Source: Triticum aestivum (Eukaryota; Streptophyta; Magnoliopsida; Poales; Poaceae). From it: a stretch of 64,000 nucleotides of DNA. Position numbers and translations under genes: made by a program. The stretch is taken from NCBI RefSeq assembly GCF_018294505.1, contig NC_057814.1:36955054-37019053 (forward strand), in the 5' to 3' direction. The notes under the pieces are model-generated. The model was not told the origin of the DNA. It searched no databases and saw only the letters and a program-made list of their open reading frames with translations. This document shows positions 1-11,009 of the stretch, piece after piece (position 1 is the stretch's first letter; each line of letters opens with the position of its first letter).

Positions 1-2715
1 TTTATTTTAGTTTTTTACTTTTTGGTTCTGTTTAGTAATAAATAATCCATCTAGCTTCTGTTTAGATGTGGTTTTGTGTTTTAATTAGTGTTTGTGCCAA
101 GTAGAACCTTTGGGAAGACTTGGGGAAAGTCTTTGCGATCTTGCTGTAAAAAACAGAAACTTTAGCGCTCACGAGATTAGCTACAACTTTTTACTGGAGA
201 GTGCTATTTAGTTTATTCTTTTTTCAGATAATTAATAGATAAATTACTAACGTCCAGAAAGTTATTTTAGAATTTTTGGAGTTCCATAAGTTTGCGTTAG
301 TTACAGATTACTACAGGCTGTTCTGTTTTTTGACAGATTCTGTTTTTCGTGTGTTGTTTGCTTATTTTGATGAATCTATGGCTAGTAATGGAGTTTATGA
401 ACCATAGAGAAGTTGGAATACAGTAGGTTTAACACCAATATCAATAAATAATGAGTTCATTACAGTACCTTAAATTGGTGTTTTGTTTTCTTTCGCTAAC
501 GGAGCTCACGAGATTTTCTGTTAAGTTTTGTGTTGTGAAGTTTTCAAGTTTTGGGTAAAGATTTGATGGATTATAGAACAAGGAGTGGCAAGAGCCTAAT
601 CTTGGGGATGCCCAAGGAACCCCAAGGTAAAATCTAAGGACAACCCAAAAAGCCTAAGCTTGGGGATGCCCCGGAAGGCATCCCCTCTTTTGTCTTCGTC
701 CATCGGTAACTTTACTTGGAGCTATATTTTTATTCACCACATGATATGTGTTTTGCTTGGAGCATCTTGTATGATTTGAGTCTTTGCTTGTTAGTTCTCC
801 ACAATCATCCTTGCTATACACAACTTTTGAGAGAGACACACATTAATCGGAATTTATTAGAATACTCTATGTGCTTCACTTATATCTTTTGAGCTAAACA
901 ATTTTGTTGTAGTGCTTCACTTATATCTTTTAGAGCACGGTGGTGGTTATATTTTATAGAAATAATTGATCTCTCATGCTTCACTTATATTATTTTGAGA
1001 GTCCTTTAGAACATCATGGTAATTTTCTTTGGTTACAAATTTAGTCATAATATGATAGGCATCCAAGATAAAAACTTCCATATAAGTGCATTGAATACTA
1101 AGAGTAGTTTGATACTTGATAGTTGTTTTGAGATATGGAGATAGTGATTTTAAAGTTGTGCTAGTTGAGTTGTTGTGAATTTTAGAAATACTTGTGTTGA
1201 AGTTTGCAAGTTCTGTAGCATGCACGTATGGTAAACGTTATGTAACAAATTTGAAACATGAGGTGTTCTTTGATTGTCATCCTTATGAGCGGCGGTCGGG
1301 GACGAGCGATGGTATTTTCCTACCAATCTATCTCCCTAGGAGCATGCGCGTAGTGCTTGGTTTTTGATGACTTGTAGATTTTTGCAATAAGTATGTGAGT
1401 TCTTTATGACTAATGTTGAGTCCATGGATTATACGCACTCTCAACCTTCCATCATTGCTAGCCTCTTCGGTACCGTGCATTGCCCTTTATCACCTTGAGA
1501 GTTGGTGCAAACTTCGCCGGTGCATCCAAACCCCGTGATACGATACGCTCTATCACACATAAACCTCCTTATATCTTCCTCAAAACAGCCACTATACCTA
1601 CCTATTATGGCATTTCCATAGCCATTCCGAGATATATTGCCATGCAACTTTCCACCGTTTTGTTTATTATGACACGCTTTATCATTGTCATATTGCCTTG
1701 CATGATCATGTAGTTGACATCGTATTTGTGGCAAAGCCACCATGAATATTATTTTATACATGTCACTCTTGATTCATTGCCCTTCCCGGTACACCGCCGA
1801 AGGCATTCATATAGAGTCATACTTTGTTCTAGTATCGAGTTGTAATCATTGAGTGGTAAATAAATAGAAGTGTGATGATCATCGTTAATAGAGCATTGTC
1901 CCAAAAAAAAAGAAAAAAAAGAAAAAGGAAATAAAAAGGGACAATGCTACTATCATTTTTCCACACTTGTGCTTCAAAGTAGCACCATGATCTTTATGAT
2001 AGAGAGTCTCTTGTTTTGTCACTTTCATACACTAGTGGGAATTTTTCATTATAGAACTTGGCTTGTATATTCCAACAATGGGCTTCCTCAAATGCCCTAG
2101 GTCTTCGTGAGCAAGCAAGTTGGATGCACACCCACTTTGTTTATTTTGTTGAGCTTTCATACATTTATAGCTCTAGTGCATCCGTTGCATGGCAATCCCT
2201 ACTCCTTGCATTGACATCAATTGAGGGGCATCTCCCTAGCCCTTTGATTAGCCGCGTCAATGTGAGACTTTCTTTTTTTTTTGTCTTCTCCACACAACCC
2301 CCATCATTATATTCTATTCCACCCATAGTGCTAAATCCATGGCTCGCGCTCATGTATTGCGTGAAAGTTGAAAAAACTTTGAGATTACTAAAGTATGAAA
2401 CAATTGCTTGGCTTGTCATCGGGGTTGTGCAAGATGAGAGCATTCTTGTGTGACGAAAATGAAGCATGGCCAAACTATATGATTTTGTAGGGATGAGCTT
2501 TCTTTGGCTATGTTACTTTGAGAAGACATAATTGCTTGGTTAGTATGCTTGAAGTATTATTATTTTTATGTCAATATTAAACTTTTATCTTGAATCTTTT
2601 GGATCTGAACATTCATGCCACAATAAAGAAGATTACATTTAAGAATATGCTAAGTAGCATTCCACATCAAAAATTCTGTTTTTATCATTTACCTACTCGA
2701 GGACGAGCAGGAATT

Positions 2716-2730
2716 AAGCTTGGGGATGCT
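2716..2730 (+). other. Polypurine tract before the 3' LTR
   Basis: The stretch AAGCTTGGGGATGCT directly precedes the LTR start TGATACGTCTCC at 2731. This is the expected place for plus-strand priming. The same purine core GCTTGGGGATGC also occurs near 600-670, so the motif is repeated inside the 3' internal region. Confidence 0.55.
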
Positions 2731-4311
2731 TGATACGTCTCCAATGTATCTATAATTTTTTATTCCTCCATGCTATTATATATTCTGTTTTGGATGTTTA
2801 ATGGGCTTTATTATAAAATTTTATATTATTTTTGTGACTAACCTATTAACCCAAAGGCCAAGTGCGAATTGCTGTTTTTTTGCCTATTTCAGTGTTTCGC
2901 AGAAAAGGAATATCAAACGGAGTTCAAACGGAATGAAACCTTCGGGAGCATGATTTTTGGAACAAACGTGATCTAGTGGACTTGGAGTAGACGTCAAGAA
3001 ACTAACTAGGAGGCCACGAGGCAGGGGGCGGGCCTACCCCCCTAGGCGCGCCCTCCACCCTCGTGGGCCCCTCTTGGCTCCACCGACCTACTTCGTCCTC
3101 CTATATATACCTACGTACCCCGAAACCATCGAGGAGCACCACGAAAACCTAATTCCACCACCGCAACCTTCTCTACCCGTGAGATCCCAACTTCGGGCCT
3201 TTTCCGGCGCTCCGCCGGAGGGGGAATCGATCACGGAGGGCTGCTACATCAACACCATAGCCTCTCCGATGATGTCTCAGTAGTTTACCACAGACCTTCG
3301 GGTCCATAGTTATTAGCTAGATGGCTTCTTCTCTCTCTTTGGATCTCAATACAAAGTTCTCCTCGATCTTCTTGGAGATCTATTCGATGTAACTCTTTTG
3401 GCGGTGTGTTTGTCGAGATCCGATGAATTGTGGGTTTATGATCAAGATTATCTATGAACAATATTTGAATCTTCTCTGAATTCTTTTATGTATGATTGGT
3501 TATCTTTGCAAGTCTCTTCGAATTATTAGTTTGGTTTGGCCTACTAGATTGATCTTTCTTGCAATGGGAGAAGTGCTTAGCTTTGGGTTCAATCATGTGG
3601 TGCTCGATCCCAGTGACAGTAGGGGAAACGACATGTATTGTAGTGTTGCCATCGAGGATAAAAAGATGGGGTTTATACCATATTTCTTGAGTTTATCCCT
3701 CTACATCATGTCATCTTACCTAATGCGTTACTCTGTTCTTATGAACTTAATACTCTAGATGCATGCTGGATAGCGGTCGATGTGTGGAGTAATAGTAATA
3801 GATGCAGGCAGGAGTCGGTCTACTTGTCGCGGACGTGATGCCTATATACATGATCATGCCTGGATATTCTCATAATTGTGCACTTCTTTATCAATTGCTC
3901 GACAATATTTGTTCACCCACCGTAATACTTATGCTATCTTGAAAGAAGCCACTAGTGAAACCTATGGCCCCCGGGTCCATTTTCCCATATTAATCTCCCG
4001 TCAACTAGCTATTTCTGGCGCCGTTTATTTTGCTTTCTTTACTTTTAGTCTTTATCATAAAAATACCAAAAATATTATCTTATCATCTCTATCAGATCTC
4101 ACTTTTGCAAGTGGCTGTGAAGGGATTGACAACCCATTTATCGCGTTGGTTGCAAAGTTCTTATTTGTTTGTGTAGGTACGAGGGACTTGCGTGTGGCCT
4201 CCTACTGGATTGATACATTGGTTCTCAAAAACTGATGGAAATACTTACGCTACTTTGCTACATCACCCTTTCCTCTTCAAGGGAAAAACCAACGCATGCT
4301 CAAGGATAGTA
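2731..4311 (+). repeat. 3' LTR of the Athila-like element
   Basis: It starts TGATACGTCTCC and continues for about 1.58 kb. A TATA box (TATATATA) lies near 3102-3109, followed by the leader. The reverse-oriented copy at 28558 shows that the family LTR normally ends GACGTAGCA; here the last bases are altered (GGATAGTA) just before the neighbouring chromovirus LTR starts at about 4312. The exact right edge is uncertain by a few bases. Confidence 0.75.
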
Positions 4312-4857
4312 GCTGGGCGGCGCGGCTGGGTCTGGCCCGGCCCGGCTCGGGCCGGCCCAGAACTTTTTTTAAATAAATTCGCCGAAGAAAAATCCTAAAT
4401 AAATATAAAATAAATTCTAAAAATGCCAAGAATAATTTTCATCGTCTAAATAAAATATTTAGAACAAAGTGAAGATTTTTCTGGCCTAAATGCAATTTTC
4501 AAAAATGCACATTTTTCTAATTCAAATAAAATCTCGAATAAAATCCAAATAAAATAATAATTTGATTTTAAATTTTTTCTCCAACATTCCTCTCTTTTGA
4601 AGAAGTCATATTATCTTCTCTCTTTTATTTCAGTATCGGAAATATTTCGGAGAAAAAAATTTTATTAAAACCAAAATGATCCTCTTTTCAAATTTGAGAA
4701 AAAAATTCAAATATGAAAATAAATGAAATCCCCAACTCTCTCCGTGGGTCCTTGAGTTGCTTAGGATTTCTAGGATCGCAAACGAAATGCAAGTAAAATA
4801 TGATATGCATATGATGACCTATGTATAACATCCAAATTGGAAATTTGGGATGTTACA
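4312..4857 (-). repeat. Truncated 3' LTR of the chromovirus element
   Basis: This matches 9331-9845 closely over its full length, including the GC-rich start (GGCTGGG...CCCGGCTCGGGCCGG) and the end GGGATGTTACA. Read on the minus strand it begins TGTAACATCCC. Only the first ~546 bases of the LTR remain before the junction with the Athila-like LTR. Confidence 0.75.
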
Positions 4858-4870
4858 AACCTACCCCCTT
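4858..4870 (-). other. Polypurine tract of the chromovirus element
   Basis: On the minus strand AAGGGGGTAGGTT immediately precedes the LTR start TGTAACATCCC, which is the standard position for second-strand priming in LTR retrotransposons. Confidence 0.65.
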
Positions 4871-6318
4871 GAGATGAATCTCGCCCTCGAGATTCGGGTT
4901 GGCTAGAAAATATGTGTGGGTGGTCTTTCCGTAGGTCTTCCTCTCGTTCCCAGGTGGCTTCATCCTCGGTATGGTGGCTCCACTGAACTTTGCAAAACTT
5001 GATAACCTTGTTGCACGTAACTCGGCTGGCAAACTCAAGAATCTTGACAGGTTTCTCCAGGGGAACTGTATCTCTCAGAGGAATATCGGCCATCTCAGTA
5101 TGGCACTTCTTCAACTGGGAAACGTGAAACACGTCATGAACTCCTGACAGTCCTTCGGGTAACTCCAACTTGTAGGCCACATCTCCCATTCGCTCCAAAA
5201 CTCCGTATGGTCCTACAAATCTCGGGGCTAACTTTCCCTTAACTCCAAATCGTTTAACTCCTTGCAGAGGTGACACATGAAGATACGCTCTATCTCCGAT
5301 TTCATAGACTACCTCCTTGCGCTTTGTATCGGCATAACTCTTCTGCCTGTCTCCAACTTCTGACGGTCTCCAACTTCATCCCACATAAACGGTGTCATGC
5401 ACCTCCTTCCATACAAGGCTTTGAAAGTGGCCATCTTCAGACTAGCTTGATAACTGTTGTTGTATGAGAACTCCACGTACGGCAAATTATCATCCCAACC
5501 GGATCCATAATCTAATGCACAGGCTCTCAACATGTCCTCCTGAATCTGATTGACTCTCTCGGTCTGTCCATCTGTTTGCGGATGAAAGGTTGTACTGAAC
5601 TCTAGCCTCGTACCCAAAGTCTGGTGCAGCTAATTCCAAAACTTCAACGTAAATTGTGTTCCTCTATTTGATACGATGGTCCTCGGAACTCCATGCAGAC
5701 ATACGATCCTAGTCATATATATCTTGGCCAACTTCGCACTCGTATATGTGGTTTTCACTGGGATAAAGTGAGCCACTTTGGTCAAACGATCCACTACTAC
5801 CCAGATATAATTGTATCCCGATCGGGTCCTGGGTAATCCGGTGATAAAATCCATGCCAAGCTTGTCCCACTTCCATTCTGGTATCGGCATAGGCTGCAGT
5901 AATCCTGCTGGCTTCTGATGTTCTGCCTTCACTCTTTGACATACATCACATACTGCTACATACTCTGCAATATCCTTCTTCATACCAGTCCACCAGAAAC
6001 GCTCCTTCAAATCCAAATACATCTTGGTGTTTCCGTGGTGTATCGAGTATGGCGAGTCATGAGCTTCTTGAAGTATTAACTTCCTGATCTCCGCATTATT
6101 GGGTACATAAACACGGTCCTCAAACCATAAGGTTTCATACTCATCCTCACGAAAACCTTTGGCTTTTCCTTTGCTCATTTCTCCATTATCTCGGCAATCT
6201 CCTTATCACCCTTCTGAGCTTCTCGAATCTTTCCCAATAATGTTGGCTGAACCTCCATTGCTGCAACGAAACCTCTAGGAACTATCTCCAAACGAAGCTC
6301 CCTGAAAATCTACTGATA
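4871..6318 (-). pseudogene. Gypsy pol remnant: integrase and C-terminal chromodomain-like region
   Basis: The remnant starts at the RNase H-integrase linker and continues into integrase. It has the zinc-binding pattern (HHGNTKMY ... CDVCQRVKAE), the core with DFITGLP as first catalytic Asp, and FHPQTDGQTER carrying the catalytic Glu. The second catalytic Asp is changed: SNRGTQF replaces the usual S-D-R-G-T-x-F. Downstream lie the GPY-like segment (RFVGPYGVLERMG) and a chromodomain-like end (KVQWSHHTEDEATWE). The frame is broken near 6177 (one base missing), by a stop at about 5628, and near 5290-5310. Most likely a dead copy. The lineage call (Tekay/Del-like chromovirus) is inference from the chromodomain and the iMet primer site. 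Confidence 0.8.
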
Positions 6319-6331
6319 ATTAGGTGGTCGA

Positions 6332-7059
6332 CTAGAAGTTTTGATCGGTGGAAGACTCCATGATATCCGCTCCAGCTTCGTCTTTGTAATCATCATCACT
6401 ACTGTCGGGGTCGGAGTCGGTGTCGTTGATGATGATGTAGTCCTCGGGATGGTCGTCATCTCCTCCTAGCGCGGGGTCTCCCATGAATACTCCTAGCTTC
6501 CTCGTCAGGTCATCATTCTTTTCTACTAGTACTGCGATTTCCTCCTCGTATACGTCGCGTGTAGACTTGAGTTCCTCTTCAAGCTCCATGTTCCTAGTCA
6601 TCACCTTCTTCAGATCTATCATGCTTGCGCACATTTGGTTCTCCTGGTGACGAATGGGCTGGCTTAACTCCTGGATGAAAGCTGCAATGGACTTGTCCCT
6701 CCTGGCGCTGATCATCTCCCATTGCTGATCTCGGCGCCCACATATCTGGTAGACGGTGTCCTTAAGATCCTTGTGATAAACTTCGCCGATGCGTCCCATG
6801 GCGATGTGGGCTGCCATGCTCTTTCCTAGACTCCAGGTTGGTGCATCAAAGGAAAAAGCTATGGGCTCAGTAACTGGCGTGAATGTCCTTCCTGGAACAT
6901 GAACACGAATCATCCAACGCTCCTCTTCTGGTAAATGGCGGTGTAGGTCCCGGTGAAGCTTGGTATTCCGATGTTCAGGTACCTAGTGACTTCCTTCAAG
7001 TGTCGTCCAAAAGATGTGTCTTCATCCGGTTGAGCAAACTTGTTCCTTGGGTCCGCCAT
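6332..7059 (-). pseudogene. Unknown acidic coiled-coil ORF in the gag position of the chromovirus
   Basis: An ATG at 7059 opens MADPRNKFAQPDEDTSFGRH and the frame shifts near 6930. The larger frame (6913-6332) carries about 193 residues starting RVHVPGRTFTPVTEP. The middle (residues ~85-140) is rich in E, K and L, compatible with a coiled coil, and the last ~45 residues are very acidic (DDDHPEDY, SDPDSSDDD). No zinc knuckle and no recognisable gag motif were seen. It follows the primer site by about 90 bases, where gag normally begins, so it may be a divergent gag, an added ORF of a non-autonomous family, or a captured fragment. Function unknown. Confidence 0.5.
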
Positions 7060-7150
7060 CTATAGAGTGGAAAATGGAGAGGAGTCAGAAATGAGTAGAG
7101 AAGAGTGACCTATGGCTTATCTTAGTGGTCGCGTCGTACAATCAGCGTGT

Positions 7151-7162
7151 GCTCTGATACCA
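7151..7162 (-). other. Primer binding site, initiator-Met tRNA type
   Basis: Minus-strand TGGTATCAGAGC is complementary to the 3' end of plant initiator methionine tRNA. It lies four bases inside the 5' LTR edge (7166), as expected for minus-strand priming. Confidence 0.85.
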
Positions 7163-7165
7163 TCT

Positions 7166-9845
7166 TGTAGCGATCCGACCTCAAACGGTCAAATCTCTGT
7201 GCATAGTGTCATCCCTGCATCGGTAATGCTGACACACACAGTACTTGAAGGATTTATAACAGAGTGCAATCACACACTTATTACATCGAATGTCTCAAAA
7301 GAGAACTTATTACAATAATATGGCTTAAGGCCATCTAAATAAAGATAACTACGGAAGCATCGAAGGTAAATGAGTCCATCAACTCCAACGGCATAGCTGA
7401 ATGCACGACAACGACCTAGCAGACCTTACTCTTCGTCTGAAAAGTCTGCAACATAATATGTTGCAGCCCGAAAATGGGTCAGCACATGGAATATGCTGGC
7501 AAAATAACACTGTAGAGCAATGAACAGGTAATGGCTATAACTATATGCATATATGGCTGGTGGAGGCTCTACGGTTATCATGTTTTTTGCGGAAAGCCAA
7601 TTTTTCCCTACAACAAAGGAATATATTTTGTTTAACTATCATGGTAGTTGATAAACTTTGAGAAGGTTCCTCCAACTCAATCCCAATTAAACAGTATTAA
7701 GACCCAACAAATTTATTTAGAGTGATGAGATCAAATCAATAATTCAAGAATCAGATACTCAAGATGTCCATAACCGGGGACACGGCTAACCATGAATAGT
7801 TTGTACACTCTGCAGAGGTTTGCACACTTTTCCCCACAAGACTCGATCTCCTCCGTTGGATTACTCGCACTATATGGTGTTTGAGAAACGGGTGACCGAG
7901 ACAGAGTCTTTCTGAAGCATTAACTCTTTACTCTGGGTAGACAGTACCACCTACATCCCCTACATCTGCTAGCCTACCACTGAAAGAGGTCACGCAACAT
8001 ACTCAACTATGCCTGAGCCCATAATGGTTTGTGGCTGCACACGTAAGTTTCTAGCATGAATAATCATATGATCCCTTTGAGCCTGGGTGGCGAACCATAG
8101 GATGATCACACGGGTACTCCGGGATATCCTAGGACAACACTGGATTCTCCAGGTGCCCGCAACCAATCCACCCAGATGTGTATTAAAGTAGCCACCTTAA
8201 GTTTAACCATTAATAATACTCTCACATCTGTCATGGATCTCTCAAACCCAAACCACATCTACTAGCATAGCATAGCAGTATAAGCATAACGTAGAAGTAA
8301 CTCCCAGGGTTTGATATAAAGGACAATAGGTTCTACCTCATCATCTACTTTCCAATACCCACATGTTATCAATCCTACTCATGCAATGTTTGAGGGTTGA
8401 AACTAATGCATAAAAACTAGGTAATAAAGGGGTATTATCAAAGTGTTACTTGCCTTGCTGATGATCCGCAAACCCTAGAGACTCGTAGTAGCACGCTTCG
8501 CACTCCGGAAATTCTATCGCAAACACACAATAGCATACATAAGCACTCAAGCATAGATGCAAGGGTAAAACTCATACGAGAAAGTCCAAACTGAAAGTTC
8601 AACTGAAGTGCTTCGATCTGCAAAAAGAATCACTCCAATCGGAGCTACCAAACTCAAACTACGATCAAAAGAAGTTCGAATTCAAATATGCTTGCAACCA
8701 AAATTTTAAATTGTCAAAATCATGTTCAAGTTGATTAACTAGAAAGAGGGGTTCGAGACGAAGATTTTGGCGTTGGTTTCACTAGATTTGGACGAACGGT
8801 TGAAAAACTGCGAGGGTTTGAAGATCAGGGGCTAATCTGCGATAAAAATAATCGTGGATAGGTCCCTGGCCGAAAATAAAATAAAAAGAAAAATACTAAC
8901 GAACGAACGTTCGCTAACCGAACTAAACAAACGAATTCGTTCATTACAGAAACTAATCTGACGAATGTTCTCTAATTAACGAACAAAATAAAAAAACGAT
9001 CTAAAAAAGATAAACCGAGAAAACCGAACGGTTTTTTATACCGTTTAACCGGAGAAAACCGGTGGCTAGATCCGGCGGGCGGCGGCGAGATCCGGCGGCT
9101 CGGGCGTCGGGCGTCGGCGGCGAGGCGACGGCAGTGTTGTGGTGGTGCGGGGCGGCGGCGGCGCTGCGGTGGCGAGACGAGGAGGAGGCAGCGGCCTCGG
9201 GGCTGCTTATAAAGGCTCCCGCCGGGTTCTCCGACTTGGAGAGGGGGGCGGCGAGGCGGCGGCGAGTCGGACTCCTTCGGGAGTTCGGTGACTCCACGGC
9301 GGGCGACGCGGGCAAGGCGGTGGTGCGGCTGGGCTTGGCCCGGCTCGGCTCGGGCCGGCCTAGAACTTAAAAAAAAATTCTGCCGAAGAAAAATCCTAAA
9401 TAAATATAGAGAAATTCTAAAAATTCCAAAAACAATTTTTACCGTCTAAATAAAATATTCAGAACAAAGTGAACATTTTTCTGGCCTAAAATTTAATTTT
9501 CAAAAATGCATATTTTTCTAATTCAAATAAAATCTAAATAAAATAATAATTTGATTTTAAAATTTCTTCTCCAACATTCCTATCTTTTGAAGAAGTCATA
9601 TTATCTTCGCTCTTTTATTTCAGTATCGAAAATATTTCGGAGAAAAAAATATTATTAAAACCAAAATGATCCTTTTTTCAAATTTGAGAAAAAATTCAAA
9701 TATGAAAATAAATGAAATCCCCAACTCTCTCCCTGGGTCCTTGAGTTGCTTAGGATTTCTAGGATCGCAAACGAAATGCAAATAAATTATGATATGCATA
9801 TGATGACCTATGTATAACATCCAAATTGAAAATTTGGGATGTTAC
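7166..9845 (-). repeat. 5' LTR of the chromovirus element
   Basis: It is bounded on the plus strand by TGTAGCGATCC (7166) and GGGATGTTAC (9845), giving an LTR of about 2.68 kb. The last 515 bases match the truncated 3' LTR. A GC-rich block at 9060-9360 gives several open frames on both strands that look like composition artefacts. The final base of the LTR end is altered (ACC instead of ACA). Confidence 0.75.
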
Positions 9846-9847
9846 CA

Positions 9848-11009
9848 CCTTGCACAGACTCAAGATGATGAGCCCGTTTTGCTCTTTTCGGCGTGCGCAG
9901 AAGAGGTGCCTGACATGGTCATGCTAAATGAGGACAAAGTGATTCCCACTAGGGTCTATGGAGAAGAGTGACGAGTGGTATCTCGACACATGAGCTAGTA
10001 ACCACATGACGGGTGCATGGAGGTGTTCAACTATTTGGACACTTCAGTGCGAGGCACTGTCCGGCTCGGCGACGGCTCCACTGTGGCGATATGTGGGTGC
10101 GGAACTATATTGTTTGAGTTCCTAACTAGAGAGCATCGTGTCCTCACCGACGTATATTACATCCCGAGTCTCAGCAGCAACATATTAAGCCTTGGCCAGC
10201 TTGATGAGAATGATTGCAGAACCGTTCTTGAGGATGGATTTCTATACATCTATGATCGCAACAGGAAGGATGATGCATGGCTATGGCATGGACGTTTTGG
10301 GCATCTCAATTTTCAAGCTCTACATAACTTAGCACACCATGGAATGGTGGAAGGTATGCCCCTCATTCAACATGTTAACCAGATTTGTAATGGATGCGTG
10401 ATTGGCAAGCAACGACGTGCGCCGTTTCCGGCGGCAGCATCCTACCGAGCAGACAGACCGCTGGAACTTGTGCACGGAGATTTATGCGGTCCAATAACAC
10501 CAGCAACACCAGGAGGTAAAAAATATTTCTTATTGGCTGTTGATGATCATAGTAGATATATGTGGGTTGCTTTTCTCAAAAACAAAGATGAAGCTTTTGC
10601 CGCGTTCAAGAAGATAAAAATTGGTGCTGAAATGGAGGCGAATGCTAAGCTGAAGGCGTTCCGCACTGACCGAGGAGGAGAATTTACCTCTCATGAGTTC
10701 CACGAGTATTGTGAGAACTTGGGCATCAAGAGGTTCCTCACCGCGCCATATTCACCACAACAGAATGGTGTGGTGGAACGGCGAAACCAGACGGTAGTTT
10801 CTATGGCAAGAAGCTTGTTGAAGAGCATGAGAATGCCCGCAATGTTTTGGGGAGAAGCCGTGTCAATGGCAGTTTATCTTCTGAACCGTTCACCGACAAA
10901 GAGCGTCATCGATAAAACACCATATGAAGCTTTCTACGGTAAGAAACCAAGTGTGCGTCATCTTCGCACATGTCAAGGTGGTGCATCCACATGTGAAGAA
11001 GCTTGCTGA
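9848..11009 (+). pseudogene. Copia gag end, protease and integrase
   Basis: The protease active site reads WYLDT-stop-ASNHMTG: the Gly codon of the catalytic D-T-G is TGA (near 9991). A frame change follows before 10017. The 10017-11009 frame has the GAG-pre-integrase zinc motif (HGRFGHLNF ... CNGCVIGKQ) and an integrase core with D (HGDLCGP), D (TDRGGEF) and E (NGVVERRNQT), so all three catalytic residues are present. Integrase is the best preserved part. A small deletion near 10965-10980 shifts the frame before the next domain. Confidence 0.9.

Larger units (their letters stand above)
1..4311 (+). mobile_element. Athila-like Gypsy LTR retrotransposon, 3' internal region plus 3' LTR
   Basis: Positions 1-2730 are non-coding 3' internal sequence and 2731-4311 is the 3' LTR; the 5' part lies left of the window. 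The internal part (roughly 1-1530) is repeated, in reverse, at 30013-31738, and the LTR is repeated in reverse within 28558-31898, so this is a multi-copy family. The internal region has no long coding frame; short ORFs there are probably decayed envelope-position or spacer sequence. A long LTR and a long non-coding stretch after pol are typical of the Athila lineage (Sabrina/WHAM-like in Triticeae; name not verified). The right edge abuts chromovirus LTR sequence, so this element seems inserted into it. Confidence 0.75.
4312..9845 (-). mobile_element. Chromovirus-type Gypsy retrotransposon, internally deleted
   Basis: On the minus strand the order is 5' LTR (9845-7166), primer site matching initiator-Met tRNA (7162-7151), an unknown ORF (7059-6332), the C-terminal half of pol with integrase (about 6318-4871), a polypurine tract (4870-4858) and the 3' LTR (4857-4312). 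No gag, protease, reverse transcriptase or RNase H sequence is found, so the element is a deletion derivative or a non-autonomous form. The 3' LTR keeps only about 546 of about 2,680 bp; the rest was presumably displaced to the left by the Athila-like insertion. The right end abuts Copia gag sequence, suggesting insertion into that element. Confidence 0.8.

Noticed and set aside
1441..2473. Short ORFs in the Athila-like 3' internal region
   Set aside because: No domain, overlapping on both strands, and not conserved in the second copy at 30013-31738.
9001..9370. ORFs of about 100 codons on both strands inside the chromovirus LTR
   Set aside because: Lie in a GC-rich LTR segment and overlap each other; no recognisable protein.
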